Of a stretch of DNA of 64,000 nucleotides, positions 23,941 to 37,325 are shown piece by piece. Every line of letters starts with the position of its first letter. Position 1 is the first letter of the stretch. This DNA comes from Cacajao melanocephalus (taxonomy: Eukaryota > Chordata > Mammalia > Primates > Pitheciidae), in the NCBI GenBank assembly GCA_963573385.1, contig CAUYLG010044547.1, positions 1-64,000 on the forward strand. Direction: 5' to 3'. The position numbers and the translations under genes were made by a program. The notes beneath the pieces were generated by a model. The model saw nothing but the letters and a program-made list of their open reading frames with translations, was not told where the DNA came from and ran no database searches.

Positions 23941-26009
23941 ACCATGGCATAATAAACCCAGGCAACATTTATAGAAGCTTTGTTTATGTTTAAGAAAACC
24001 AGGATGAGAAACTAGAAGCTTATAGAAAGGAGTCCATGTTAGTCCACATGCATCTAGGCAGTATACAACTTTAAATTTTCTTAGAAATTGATTGCAATAA
24101 AAATAATTACTAAAGGTGTCTTCAATACAAAAATCATGAGGTGAGGTGTTTTTAAAAAAGTCCCCCATACGTGGTGTGGCATAAAATGTAGATTCTAAAT
24201 TCTTAAGGATATAATTAAACACATTTAAATGTATCGGGAAAATTTTAAAAATTTAAGTTAAGAATAAAGCTGATTCATTAAAAACAACTTATAAAAAATC
24301 AGAAAAACAATATAACCATAAAATCTACATAGCCTTTGGAATCACTTGGCAGCACAATAAAGTCATTTTCAAGGCTAATGTTTTCCTAACTTGACTGAGA
24401 ATAGAATCCCCCATGGACCACTGTCCAAAGAGACACCTGGAGACCCTAATATAGAAGACTGTGGATAGTTCTGGAAAATATTGTAAAAATAAAAATTACA
24501 AAACCTCCCCTGATAATTCTGATAGTCTGTCAAACTTGGGATCCATTGTTCTACCTTCTGTAACATATTAGAACCAGGAAAACACAGGAGCTAAATAGCT
24601 TAACTCTTACTAGTTTCTTTTATCTTGTTATCAATGAGCAAAATCCTTAAAATATCGTCTTTTTCTTGACTTAAAATATGCCCATCAAAACATACCCATC
24701 ATTTGAATTCTCAACATTCCTCAGTCCTCACTGACACAAATGAATGAGCCTGGGGAAGAAAACACATGATAGTTGCATCAGTCTGATTTTTGCCTTCCTC
24801 TACTCCAAAGCTTGAGAATGCAATTGAATCCACAAGTTACTGCAAGAAGTCTGCACACTTGAATTGTTTGGTCTTTATATGATATAGACCAGGATGTTAG
24901 GATAATTACATTCTACTCTGATTCTGTTCATGTTATTTTAATTTATTTTTTTCTGTCCCACATGGAATCATCACACCTGCACCTAAACTTGGAATACCTA
25001 CTGGCCTCCAGAGTCCAAGCAGTTGTATGAACTGTATTCTGCTGATGTTTGGAAGACTGAGGTTCTCTAATTCCACACACAAATAGTCATTCATTGTGAA
25101 AGACTCGCTACAGGGAGGTTACAAGGTGATGTGAAGATATTGCAGCCCAAAAAGCCATTTTGAAATACTAATTAAATACATTTCTTATATTATCCTCCAT
25201 GACAGAAGATCTAATCCATCCTCCTAGATGTGAGATTTATTGCGGGTGGGGCAGGAACCTGTCATGATCACCAAAATACTGCTCTAAATATTTTCATGTT
25301 ACTGTTTCTGCTTTGTCTTTGGGGCAACCTCCAATGGCGAGGATACAAGTTTATTACTTCTTATCATAACAGACACTTGCATAGTGCAAAGTGAAGACAC
25401 AAACATAGCTGAAGGCTTGGACTTTAAACATGCAATCAAGTGAATTGTTGGTCTTCACAAACAATTTATTTGGATTTCATGAAAATTAATGTAAATGTAA
25501 AAACAATTGTAATAATATTATTTAAATAAGATGTGCATATTCCAATAACAGAATTTAACATGTAAAAATCATGAGGGTCAGAAGAGTATAATTTTTGTAC
25601 TGATTTTATGACCAATGACTGATTTGAATAATAAGTTGTTCATCTGTATGTGTGTGGTTATTGAACTAAGTTTTTATTTTTCTTAACACCATTGGAACAT
25701 GAAAGCAGTAAAAATAGCAGAAACAAAATATCTCTTTTTCCTTGCACAACTTAATTATTAAATTGAATAGCTAGGAAGAAAATGTATCTCAATATCTCCT
25801 CATAAATATTGTTTTCTTTTACTCATCATCAGTGTCTGATGTGAGAAGTAATTGGTGTATCAAGTAATTGGAATCTCAATTCACATACATTATTTTAATT
25901 TCTACTGAACTTATATCATGCTTTAGATCACTTATTTATTGTTGTGCTGATAAAAATTCTATTCATTCATTTTGTAATGTTACATACATAATATTAGCTG
26001 TCTTTCCTT
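23941..26009. other. Unassigned DNA
   Basis: Only a candidate hAT-type element at 24320-24560 stands out. The remainder is AT-rich sequence without recognisable features; open frames reach 101 codons by chance. Confidence 0.5.
24320..24560. mobile_element. Non-autonomous hAT-type (MER-like) element, candidate
   Basis: TTTGGAATCACTTGGCAGC near the left and the partly complementary CCTCCCCTGATAATTCTGAT near the right resemble the terminal parts of small Charlie-related MER elements. Termini and target duplication are not resolved. Confidence 0.35.
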
Positions 26010-26225
26010 TAGGACTTAGTATGTGCCAAGTACATTGTTAAATTAGAATATTTTATAATATAATACCTAAAAGTACTTACAATCCCTATTCTATGGGTGA
26101 AGTAGGTGAGCAGGGAGAGGTAAAGATTGTCCTATATCTCATTACAAAAAAATGGTACAACCAGGACATGAAGGCATATGGCAAGTTCTTAGCATTCAGT
26201 CATTGCACCATGCTGTTTCCTATTT
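26010..26225 (-). repeat. MIR, minus strand
   Basis: The order ACTTAGTATGTGCCAAGTAC, then CCTATTCTATGGGTGAAGTA, then GTACAACCAGGACATGAAGG and a final CATTGCACCATGCTG matches antisense MIR over nearly its full length. Confidence 0.75.
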
Positions 26226-28763
26226 CAGGTATGTCAAATAGAAAGGAAGGAATTTTTGTCAAATTCTCTTACATGAATATTTTATAAACTTTATACATAA
26301 AAGTGCCATTGTTATTCTTTTGTAATATTCTACTGTTCCTCTGTGAAGGGTTTCACATTTTGTGTGTGTGAATTGAAAGCAAAGAGGAAAAAAATCACCT
26401 TTCAATCTACCATAAATATGATGGAACAATGTGTGTGTAGGTGTGTGTTTTCCTCAAACATATTGTGCTATTGTTTTTATTATTCACCTGTAAAAATTAT
26501 TAAAATATATGATTCTATTCATGATGATAAATTTAAGGATAAGAGGAAAGTAAAATCTTATTTAAAGTAATTCTGTGCACAATTGAAAAACATACTTTAA
26601 AAATCAGTTGTGAATCTATACTAGATGTGATGGTATAATATTTTATATGTTTCTTTTACACACATATGTATACATATTATTTTTCAAGTTGTAAATTTCG
26701 TCTCATTAATAAAAAAATACATTTTAATGTCTGCATAGCCAATATTCCTTATGGAGCAATAATTTAAATTTAATGCAAAGGAAGGAATTTTTGTCCGTCT
26801 TGTTCACTGACATGAACATCAAAAGTAGCTGGCATATGAGCCAGCCATTAAATAATTTTTTAATGAATAAAGTAATTAATGAATTTAATGATGACTCTGG
26901 ATTTGGAAATGTTGGCTCTTTTCAGTTTCCTAATATTTAAAACTTCATGTGATGATTATAGCTTATTCACTGAACAAAGACATGATAACTTTCTTACGAT
27001 CGGCTCCCAGCAACAGGATTATCAGTTCAAAGGCTATATACATAATATTTTGACTTTTGAGTTCCAGTTCTTCTTTATTTAAGAATTAAAAAAATACAAA
27101 AGGAGATTGTCTATTCATTTTCTTGTCCCTGCAGTCTAGCATTGGAATTAGTGATAATGAGAGAGAGCCAGATTGGTCTTTCCATAATTTTTTGGTTCTT
27201 AGAAGAAATATTTTAGCAAATTCACTACACTAAGATTTTATGCTTTTCAAACTATCTGACAGCTGCAGGGCTGTACGTCTCTCCCATTAAAAAATCTGGC
27301 TCTTGAGTCTACTTCATATCTAATTATCTGTACTTATTTTTTTTTCCTGCAAGTTTTCCTTGTTTTCTCATATCAAAATGACTCATGCCAAATTGGCTTG
27401 GTGGTTATCTATCTATCTATCCATCCTTCTATAATTTTAGGTTTCATGAGATGTCTGAGGGCAAGAATAGGGCTAGAGAACGGATAAGTGACACCTCTAT
27501 TGGCATCTTTTAATTGAGATAGAAGGGCAGAAGAATTGGCTCAGCAATAGGCTTATTATTTAAACAAATTATCCTGAGAAATACATACAATTACTCATAA
27601 CCCTCATTATCTGTGAATGAGGACACTTCCTTTCCTAATCTTTGGACCACTGTGAATAATTTTAGGTGTCATTTTGTTAGGAGAAAACTGGCATGTCATT
27701 TATTTTCATGTTTTGATTACAAGTTTAATGCATGCATCTAATAAATGTACTGTCCATGTGACTTTCTTCATTTGTAAACTGCCTTTTTTTCTTACATTAC
27801 TTACCTCAGCATATTTGTCTTAATTCTTACTGTCTTTAAAATTTGCCTTTGAGGTTGAGTCAACATTGAGATATAAAAAAAGATAATATACATGAAAACA
27901 TCATTTTGAGAGAAGCTGGTTTCAAACTGAGATCTGAGATTACTGTATGTCTTTGTTTTTCTAATCTAATTTACTAGTTTCATTTAATGCTTGTTCTTTT
28001 CACATTGGAGCATGAAGAGATGAAGAAAGGGAAAGATCCCTGCACTGTATGTTTAGATACTGAGCAGAGGTTGGCACTGAGTTACTTTGCCAATTAACAC
28101 CTGGGCCAGCAGTTCAGAAGAGACATAGGGCATTATTGAAACTTTCAGGCATCTATTGTTTGAAAAGTTTGTAAAAAGATTAAACATTTCATTCTCAAAG
28201 TATAATGAGCTCCAAATAAATTGAAAGCACTGTGAAATGTGTAGCATTTTCTTCCTTCAGAAAGTCACAATCTACTTTTTGTTTATTTTTTGATTCCCAT
28301 TACAGGAATGGTTTGATGTATTATAATAGGGCTACAATATTGAATTGAAAACTGAGTTTGAGTTATATCACTTGCTGTAGCAACAGGTCCCTCACCTAAA
28401 GCAGTGAGAACATTCATTGTGTACCAATTACCTGGAAAAGAGGTAGGACTTTTAGGATCCTGGTTGGGCCACATTGAGGTAATCTATTTCTTGGACCTTT
28501 ACCACAAAAGCATAAAGAAATAAAAAAGCAAACAGATGGGACAGAAGGTAGGCAAAAAGAAACCTTACAATGTACCTATAAAGTTGTATCAGCTCTTCAA
28601 GGCACCAATAAGCTTATTGTGTCCCAATAAGAAGTGGAGCAGTCACTTTCAGCCCTGAGAACAAATTATCTGTGCTAGCACAAGAAACTTGTCCTTTTTA
28701 AGTTACTCAATAGTATTTTATTCTATTTTACTGCTATTTGCTCTTACTTAGTATTTATTAAGA
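26226..28763. other. Unassigned AT-rich DNA
   Basis: Nothing beyond short AT-rich tracts and a small CTAT/CCAT stretch near 27407-27425 is recognised. No open frame above 75 codons. Confidence 0.55.
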
Positions 28764-28764
28764 T

Positions 28765-28794
28765 ATTTATTTATTTATTTATTTATTTATTTAT
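28765..28794. repeat. (TTTA)n microsatellite
   Basis: About seven ATTT units without interruption, ending in a TTATATTT variant. Confidence 0.92.
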
Positions 28795-29276
28795 ATTTCT
28801 GGGCTGCATATGCTGAGCTAAATTGAACTAAGAGTAGAACTGGGATACAAATCTGTATCAAAACTATAATGTGTAAGTGATGTACTCCTGAGGTGCCTCC
28901 ATGCTGGAGTATCAAGAATCAAAGTGTGAGAATTCCAAAGAGAGATGCTTCACTCTGGAAACTACTGGACTGATAAATAATGGTGTCCTCTTTCCACTTT
29001 GAGGTTCTTCTTCTAAGTTTAAAGCACAGAAAGTATAATCCCTGCTTTAAAAGTTGAGGTAATTTTTTTTTGCACACACAGACATATCTAAAGACAGCAC
29101 AGGAAATTTTTGTAAAGTACTACAAACTGAGTGACGTCTTGATGAAATGCATGTAAAACTTCTGAATCAATTGATACCAAGTGGATTTGGCATGTGTTCT
29201 ATGCCATTACTCATCAAAAACTTTCAAGATTATTTTTCCCTGCTAAAATTATTCATTTATCATGAGTTTGATAGAA

Positions 29277-29384
29277 GGCAAACTGATCTAGCTCTTGGAA
29301 AGAATAACTTGAATTACATAGATCATTGTTGGCAAACTGATTTAGCTCTTGAGGAGAATAACTTGAATTACATAGATCATTCCT
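29277..29384. repeat. Tandem duplication, two 54-bp units
   Basis: Unit 1 is 29277-29330 and unit 2 is 29331-29384. Both start GGCAAACTGAT and share AATAACTTGAATTACATAGA. They differ at only about six of 54 positions. Because 54 is a multiple of three, the surrounding open frame (29147-29386, plus) repeats an 18-residue block containing NNLNYIDH twice. I see no sign that the frame is a gene. Confidence 0.93.
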
Positions 29385-29964
29385 GAGTCCATCATATTTA
29401 TTGATTGCAGGACTTTATTGGCAAGATACTTCAGGAGAGGGAAGTGGGGCAGCAAAATGTAGGGATGGGAGCTGATGGCAACGGGTTAGGTCTTCTGTAG
29501 ATATATACTTTATATAAAGTCTAAGTTCTCTAAGAATCACACACCAAACTGAGACTAGAGTTGTGTATATTTTCCTAGAGTGTGTGAAAGAAAACAGTGA
29601 GGTTGACAGAGGCACCGGATCACAATGCTGCAGGTCTACTACAGACACAAGAAGAGAGGAAGAGTAGGGTGGTGAAAGTATGCTGGACTGTCACACAGTC
29701 CAAGAAAAAGTTGGCAGGGTATCTGGAAGCCTTAAGACCAAAGTCACCTTTCAAAAGACTCCTATGTGTCTCAGGAAGACCTTAGTCTCCAGCTACCCTC
29801 AGTCCTTGGCTGAGAGGAGCCTGCTGGTAGCATGCCACAGCTGTAGATTTTAAACCACAGCACCTGGAGCTCTTGGTCCATAATTTGCCCTGAGTTGGAG
29901 GTCTACAAGGTGCGTTTTTAATGCCATCAGAAAAAAAAGGGGTACAGAACAAACTAAAGATTTT
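29385..29964. other. GC-richer unassigned block
   Basis: The block is more GC-rich than its surroundings and unlike the usual AT-rich filler. It might be an old LTR or other repeat; I cannot name it. No open frame above 77 codons and no splice-site pair that I would defend. Confidence 0.4.
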
Positions 29965-30182
29965 TAGTATTTATCAAATGCTTACAATAGGGATTTCAAG
30001 TGAATTGTTATACTCAATGTACACAATAATTATTTAAGGAAAGTATTATGTCACAATTATCAAAATTAAAATTCAGCATATGAAGAGGTAAAATAATTGG
30101 CCCAAGGCCATAAGTTAGTTAGTGGGGCATAAGCAGGAGTTAAGGCAGGTCTGTCTAACTCTCAAATCCATGCTTTTAACTT
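29965..30182 (-). repeat. MIR, minus strand
   Basis: TATGTCACAATTATCAAAAT, GAAGAGGTAAAATAATTGGC, CCAAGGCCATAAGTTAGTTA and GTCTGTCTAACTCTCAAATC appear in the order of antisense MIR. It ends about 25 bases before the target duplication of the next L1. Confidence 0.72.
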
Positions 30183-30223
30183 TTGAAGTTAGCTGCTTGA
30201 AAGACAATAAGAAAAATAAACAG

Positions 30224-32020
30224 AATCTGTTCATAATGGCCACAAAAAGAATAAAATACCTAGGAATAGAGCTAATGAAAGAAGTGAAAGACTTCTTCAA
30301 GGAGAATTACAAACTGCTTCTCAAAGAAATCAGAGATGACACAAGCAAATGGAAAACATTTCAGGCTCATGGATAGAAAGAATCAATATCGTTAAACTGG
30401 CCATACTGCCCAAAGCAATTTATCGATTCAATGCTACTCACATTAAAATACTATTTACGTTCTTCACAGAATTAGAAAAAAACTATTTTAAAATTCACAT
30501 GAAAACAAAAAAGGGGCCTAATAGCCAAGACAATCTTAAGCAAAAAGAACAAAACTGAAGGTATCACACTATCCAACTTCAAGCTATACTACAAGGCTAC
30601 AGTAGTCAAAACAGCAGGGTACTGGTACAAAAACAGACATGGACCAATGGAACAGAATAGAGAAACCTAGAAATAAGACTTCTCACCTACAACCATCTGA
30701 TCTTTGACAAACCTGACAAAAACAAGCAATGGGGAATGGATTCCCTATTTAATAAGTGGCCCTGCAATAACTGGCTAGCCATATGCAGAAAACTAAAATG
30801 GAACCCTTTCCTTACAATATATACAAAATCAACATAAGATGAATTAAAACCTTAAATGTAAAACCCCAAACTCTAAAAACCCTAGAAGAAAACCTAGATA
30901 ATAAGACCAGGACATAGGCAGAGGCAAATACTTCATGACAAAAATGCCAAAGCAATTGCAACAAAAGCAAAAATTGACTAGTGGGGTCTAACTAAACTAA
31001 AGAGTTTCTGCACAGCAAAAGAAACTATCAACAAAGTAAACAGACAACCTACAGATTGAGAAAAAAAAATTGCAAACTATGCATCTGAATAAGGTCTAAT
31101 ATCCAGCATTATAAGGAACTTAAACAAATTTACAAGAAATAAAAAAAGACCATTAAAAAGTAGGCAAAAGACGTGAACAGACACTTCTCAAAATAAGACA
31201 TTCATGCAGCCAAGAAACATATGAGAAAAAAAAAAACTCAAAATCACTGATCATTAGAAAAATGCAGATAAAAACTTCAAAGATATACCATCTCACACTA
31301 TCCAGAATGCCTAATATTAAAAAGTCAAAAACCAACAGATTCTGTTGAGTTTATGGAGAAAAATCAATGATTTTACATTTTTGGTGAGTATAAATTAGTT
31401 CAGCCATTCTGGAAGACAGTGTGGCGATTCCTCAGGGACCTAGAGGTAGTAAAAGCCTTCTGACCCAGCATTCTCATTACTGGGTATATACCCAAAGGAA
31501 TAGAAATCATTCTATTATAAATATACATGGATGCATATATTCAGCAGCACTATTTACAGTAGCCAAGACATGGAATCAACTTAAATGTCCATTCATGATA
31601 GACTGGATAAAGAAAACATGGTACATATATACCATGGAATACTATGCAGCCATAAGAAGGAACAAGATCATGTTCTTTGCAAGGGACATGTGTGGAGCTG
31701 GAACCCATTATCCCTAGCAAACGAATGTAGAAACAGAAAATCAAATACTGTATGTTCTCACTTATAAGTGGAATCTGAATGATGAGAACACATGGACACA
31801 GATGTATGAGTGAACAACACATACTAGGGCCTATGGGAAGGTGGAGGTTGGGAGGAGGGAGAGGATCAGGAAGAATCAATAATGATACTGGTCTTAATAC
31901 CTAGGTGATGGGATGATCTGTGCAGCAAACCACCATGGCACACATTTACCTATGTGACAAACCTGCACATCCTGCACACATACCCCTGAACTTAAAAATA
32001 AAAGTTGGAAATCAAAAAGA
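30224..32020 (+). mobile_element. L1 (older L1PA-type), 5'-truncated, plus strand
   Basis: The copy begins in ORF2 C-terminal to the RT domain and continues through the ORF2 end (ACCATGGAATACTATGCAGC) and 3' UTR to an A-rich end near 32020. About 1.8 kb. Frame is broken many times; the longest remnants are about 70-98 codons. AGAAAAATAAACAGA near 30210 and AGGAAAATAAACAAA at 32022-32036 look like a slightly diverged target duplication. Confidence 0.93.
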
Positions 32021-32399
32021 AAGGAAAATAAACAAAGAGAAAAGGATAGGCAGATAAAAGAATTATGCAAGACAAGAAATTCATGTACATTCCTGTGACT
32101 GTTGAATCCTTTAGCTTAGGTTACTGGATAAAAAAAGTAAAAAGAAGAGCAAAAGAAAAATTGCTTCTCATTTTACTTTTCTCCAGAAGTAGTGATTTAC
32201 TATTGTATTACCGGAGCTCTTTAAGAATTTTTTGGTGAAAATTAGTAGACTCCTCACCTAATTCCTACCTCTAATTGTAAGCAAATGTAAAACATTTGTG
32301 AATGGGCTGTTAAATCTTGAGGCCATCCATGAAATGTTACAGTCTCATAATTTTGTAGATAAGATGTAGGTTGGGGCTGAAATAATTAGAATGGATGAT

Positions 32400-32760
32400 T
32401 GAGGTTAGAGTATCTACTTCCAAAATGGCTCACTCACATGAATGTTGACAGAATGTCTCGATTTTTCATCATATGGGTCGTCCATAGGATTGCTTGGGTT
32501 TCTGCAAAACACCCATGTACCAGAAAAAGTTATCCTAGAACACAAGACAAGAGCTGCAACATCTCTGCTGACCTACCATCCAAAGTCACACCCATCACGT
32601 ATGCAATATTCTATTGGCCATCCAAGTCAGTCCAATTCATCATGAAAAGGATCTATGCAGTACTTGAATACCAAGAGGTAAGGTCCACTGATGGATCTCC
32701 TGGAGCTTGTTATCACATAGGGTTTGAGTGAATAGTTCAAGAAGGCTGCATGGTTTATGT
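32400..32760 (+). repeat. Old interspersed repeat, family not named, candidate
   Basis: AAATGGCTCACTCACATGAA, a CCATAGGATTGCTTG block and CAATATTCTATTGGCC form a series I associate with a common ancient mammalian repeat whose name I cannot assign. The open frame of 110 codons across it is probably fortuitous. Confidence 0.4.
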
Positions 32761-34566
32761 CATATGGCAATAGATATTTCCACTTAAAAATGGCTGAATA
32801 GAAATCATAAACCAAGTGGGATCCAGCAAAGCACAGAAACGTTTGAACAAGCAATATCAGATGAATGTATCTATAGTAATAGGAAGCCTCTATGTTTTAA
32901 ATATCCTTGAGAATTCCAACTGTACAGAATGACGATATTTTCCATGTGCTAAAATGAGAACTGGGACAGACGATAAAGGAGACCGTCTGGAGATATTGCC
33001 TTTACTACTGAATTTATTATATCAATAATGAGCAAACCAAAACAGCTTACTTCATATAAGAAATAAAGGGCTCCCAAAGAACTTACCCAACTGATTTAAA
33101 GAAATAAAGCCTTCTGTTGGCATTAACCATTCTGCTACCTTTGCCAAAGGCTTATATTGATATTCAGCATTAAATACTGACAAAGGAACCTGAACACTGA
33201 ATTCTGAAATGTTTTCTTCTTTCTAGAATACTTGCTGATGCTGTATGAAAGGGCAATCTAGCTACCTAGAAGCAAGGAAATATTTTTAAAAGAGGATGAA
33301 GTTGAATATAAAATTGAATCATAATAAGAAATTTTATTAGTCATAAAATGGGAAGGTTACAATATTTTTACTTTCCTGGTAAATACATTGATGCCATGGA
33401 ACAGTGTTTTTCAAACTTAAGTAATAGGAAAAATTTCACTTGAATAGGCAGAATTATTTTCATGTACTCCTGATTGCTGACTTATTTTTAGCATAATGTT
33501 ATTTAAACATGTAAAATAATGAAATTAGGAATAAACTCATATCTTATGTATAACAATCAAAAGGCAATTTAGTAAAATAAAACACAAAAATAAACAATAC
33601 TACATAAATTGAGAACAGATGATGTTTACAAATGGAATTGCTTATGAAATAAATAATGTATGATACGTCATTGCAGAATTTTCTTTATATTCAGCACATC
33701 TCTTTAACTATCTGTCTTGAGATAACTTGAATCTTCTCCTACCTCACGTACTCAGACTATAGGCATGCCCTCGTTTTGCAGTCATGGCATAATCTGCCCA
33801 TTAGTTGACATAAATGCATCATATAATAGTTCTCATTTCTGTTCCTTTGACAGTAACTTTCTGTAATTAAACTGGTATCTATTGCTAAAGTAATTATAAA
33901 TAAAGACGCGAGGTACTATAATGGCGTGGTGTTGATTGATATAAAGTCCTGACGTAGACAATCCAACTACACACCCACAAACGCACAAAGAAACAGGCAG
34001 CATGCAACGGATATGTGTTTGCATGTGTACTGATTGAGATTAGCATTGAAATTAAAATACAAAATTAGGAAAGCAGACAAATACATATTTTTGATCCCCA
34101 AACAAAGATCAACCTTTTTGATCTTTGAGGAAAACAGGAGAAAATAGGAAAAACAAAAAACAGAAAACAAAAAACCCTGTTTCTTTTGCTTGATTGGAAG
34201 TGAGGGTGGAATAGGTGAAAGACTTAAAGTCTAGTTAAGCAAATAGCTATTAGGAAAAGATTACTGTGAGTTTTAGAATGAAGTATCTGCCATAAGGAGG
34301 AATTGTACTTGAAGAATGCTGTAAGAGTGTATAGTGCCTGTGTCAGATTAATATAAACAACTGGAGCCCTACTACTAAAAAATAGTTTTCTGTATATCTT
34401 TTCTATAGGAAATGAGGAAAATATTCTGTAAAATCCACATAAATTACGATATATTGAGAAATTTCTTTTGAGAGTGAAAGGTAGAGTCCACAATAGAGGA
34501 ATTGCTTAACAATTTACTAGGTGTATATTAGAAAACTAATTCCATTTAACATTGCCAGATAACTAT

Positions 34567-34592
34567 TACACACACACACACACACACACACA
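34567..34592. repeat. (CA)n microsatellite, about 12 units
   Basis: Pure CA dinucleotides between ACTATTA and GCAATG. Confidence 0.93.
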
Positions 34593-36364
34593 GCAATGCT
34601 ATTACATCTGTTCTGTTATTTGAGAAGCTGATAAATTCTGGAATTTGAGGACAAGTTTTTGGTACTTTGTTTCCATCTAAATTAAAATACATTTACATTT
34701 AAAAATATTCCACAAACTTCACACTTTCTTTATATTCTTAAAGTTCTGCTAACAGAACATTTTCCCACTAGTCAAAATGACAATCTAGTTGCAATTGGAA
34801 ACAGTTGGAAGAGTTCACATCCTAGAGCACCTGTCAGAGTTATATCAAACGATGGTCCAGCTCATTAAAGTGGACAAAAAACCAGGACTATCAAAAGTGA
34901 GTCTTTCGTTCTTATGTTGAGAAGGTTACGTCCCGTGAGGTATAGGAACTGCACATATAAAAAGTCTTTACAGGTATTTGCAACAGGCAGCTTTATAAAT
35001 GAAATATTTTAATATTTGTAGACCAAGAAACTTGAGAGAACTTTGTTTCCAGTGTAACAGAGCTGCAGGTGGTGTGCCATCTTGTATAAGAACCTGCTTA
35101 GTTATGGCACTTTCCTCTGTCTAGTACTGTGAAAGAATGTGTAAACTATTTAAATTCACTATGAAACATGATCTTTATTCATAAGTTTTCTGATCCAGAA
35201 AGCCTAATTTGCATTCAATTAAATTGCTATGACCATTCCAAGGAAGCAACTTAAAAGATAAGTAAATCTGAGTGGGTGCAATTGGCAAGCAGATATTCAT
35301 ATCTGAAATATAAGTCAATGTGATTTTTCTTGTGTTTGGATTAAAATCTCCCCATTTTTGAGTAACATAAAGATCTGATTTAAGCATTCACTCTTTTAGC
35401 CCTATGTATTGGGATGAAGAACTTTTGCACACTATTTGTCCTTGGGAATGCACAAAGCAAATGAGCTTACACGTCACAGGAGTAAAGTGTTTTATATTAG
35501 CTAACTTAATTAGTTTTCATGGTACATTTTCAAGTTTTGAAAATTAAAAAAAAAAAAAAACTTTAAATGCACACAAATGTATGGAAGCCTAAAGAAAAGA
35601 TACTATATTTTAATCATTTAAGCATATTAAAAAGAATAATGAAATTTTAAAAATGAATACTATGGACATTAATTTATGCAATTTCTTATTCTATGCCTAT
35701 TTCATTTAAAATTAAATCTAAGACTTCTAACACATTTACATAATGTGCACATAATATAGATTTAAACAAATTTAAATATTCAATTCACCATTATTCATAT
35801 TATCAGCATTGGGTCATAAAATCATTTTTATATTCTTATTAAGCAAATCAAATTTCATTGCAAATCAATGAGTCAGTTAAGAAAAGACACTTAAATCTCT
35901 GAAACTCACTTCAATTATTATTAAATTTATAATAAATATGTTAATGTTTCTTTGTCTTCTATGGTTCTTAGATCATGCCTCATTGTAAGTTTTCTGATAC
36001 TTCAGGAAGTATAGATCTTTTCTAGAGCATTAAATATTTTAGTAGGCAGTGGCTACTCAGAAAATCCAAGCTAAACATTATGCATATTTTTCCATGAAGT
36101 ATACTATTGCTGCTTATTGAACTAAGCCAATAATTTATGATTGTATTTTGAACTAAAAAGTACAATTGAACCTCATTTACATAAATGTACTTGGGTAAAT
36201 ATTAAGAAAATACAATATTACACTTTTAAGCAGCAACATTTTTTAAATGCCAATTACTTTCATTAAAAAGTATGAGTCAAAGCAAAACTTCTATATTATC
36301 TTAATTCAAGTAACATGTGTTGCATATTACACTTTCTGAGATAACTTTCCTAGAAGAAATGGTG

Positions 36365-36510
36365 ACCAGAGCATATGCTACCATGGGTTATTATCTTTGG
36401 GAAGGCTTGTAATGTTTTTAGGCCTTAGTTTTCTCACACGTAAATTATAACAGCTTCTGTAAACACTTGTGTACCTAAAATTAAATACAATTATATCATT
36501 GTAAGTGATA
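36365..36510 (+). repeat. MIR, weak candidate
   Basis: GGCCTTAGTTTTCTCACACG followed by TAAATTATAACAG fits the core of sense MIR. Strongly diverged. Confidence 0.4.
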
Positions 36511-36589
36511 TTCAGAGAGGTGGTCTTGGGGAGCTCCATTTTCTTGAATGGAAGCTAAGCACTATAATTCCATGGTGAAAATAATCCAA

Positions 36590-36915
36590 CATAATAATAG
36601 TTACAACAATAACAATAGCAGTCAATATTTCCTGAGGTCATATTGGTGCCAGACAATATTTTTGGCACTTGACATATGTTAATTCTATTAATGTCCATAG
36701 GGATTATGGAATTCATAGCCAACTATGATAGACCCCTGTTGTAAGTGGAATATTATCCTATGAAGTAAGAATTATTATTACTTTTAGTTTATAGACGTAG
36801 AAATTGAGAACTAGAGTTTGAGAAACATGACCAAGTTCACACATTGTTTAAAAAGGAGGAGCCTGGATTTAAACTCAAACCCTCTGACTCCAGAGCCACT
36901 TAATACAACCTCATT
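36590..36915 (-). repeat. MIR, minus strand, with an internal insertion
   Basis: ATGTTAATTCTATTAATGTC, CCTATGAAGTAAGAATTATT, GAAATTGAGAACTAGAGTTT and GGATTTAAACTCAAACCCTC, then TCTGACTCCAGAGCC, give an almost full antisense MIR. About 50 extra bases sit near 36700-36755. Confidence 0.82.
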
Positions 36916-37089
36916 TAGCAAAAAATACATATGTTTCTAGTTATATAATTCATTATCCACTATTTGAGTCCAACAAACATTAATTGATTTCCGATTACTA
37001 ATAGGTAGATATGGGAGATAAAATGACAAAAAGCCATCTTTAATCTTCTGATTATCATATCAATTGAGTTATGCAAATGCAAAATAGTG

Positions 37090-37325
37090 AAAGAGATCTG
37101 CACTAGAAGATCCTTCTTTGCCTGGTCCTGTTACTGACTGGACAGGCAACTTCAGGGAACTCACCTACCACTTAATTGCCTCCGATTTGTCATTGTAAAT
37201 TATTCATAGTAAGACATGCCTTTTTATATTTACACATATGCTTTTTCAAAGATTAAAGGAAATGACATACTTTGCTTGGTAAAATAAAATGTGAATGTAA
37301 GTTATGATTGCTATTCATAGTGGTT
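37090..37325 (+). repeat. MIR, plus strand
   Basis: GCCTGGTCCTGTTACTGACT, CAACTTCAGGGAACTCACCT, GCCTCCGATTTGTCATTGTA and AAGATTAAAGGAAATGACAT occur in MIR order. Confidence 0.6.

Larger units (their letters stand above)
32037..36589. other. Long unassigned stretch
   Basis: Only the repeat candidate at 32400-32760, a CA array and a weak MIR at 36365-36510 stand out. An A15 run lies near 35548. A sequence near 33400 (CAGTGTTTTTCAAACTTAAG) resembles the terminus of small MER-type DNA transposons but no partner end was found. Open frames reach 110 codons (32399-32731, plus) without recognisable domains. Confidence 0.5.

Noticed and set aside
31550..31879. 109-codon minus-strand open frame
   Set aside because: Antisense of the plus-strand L1 ORF2 end and 3' UTR at 30224-32020.
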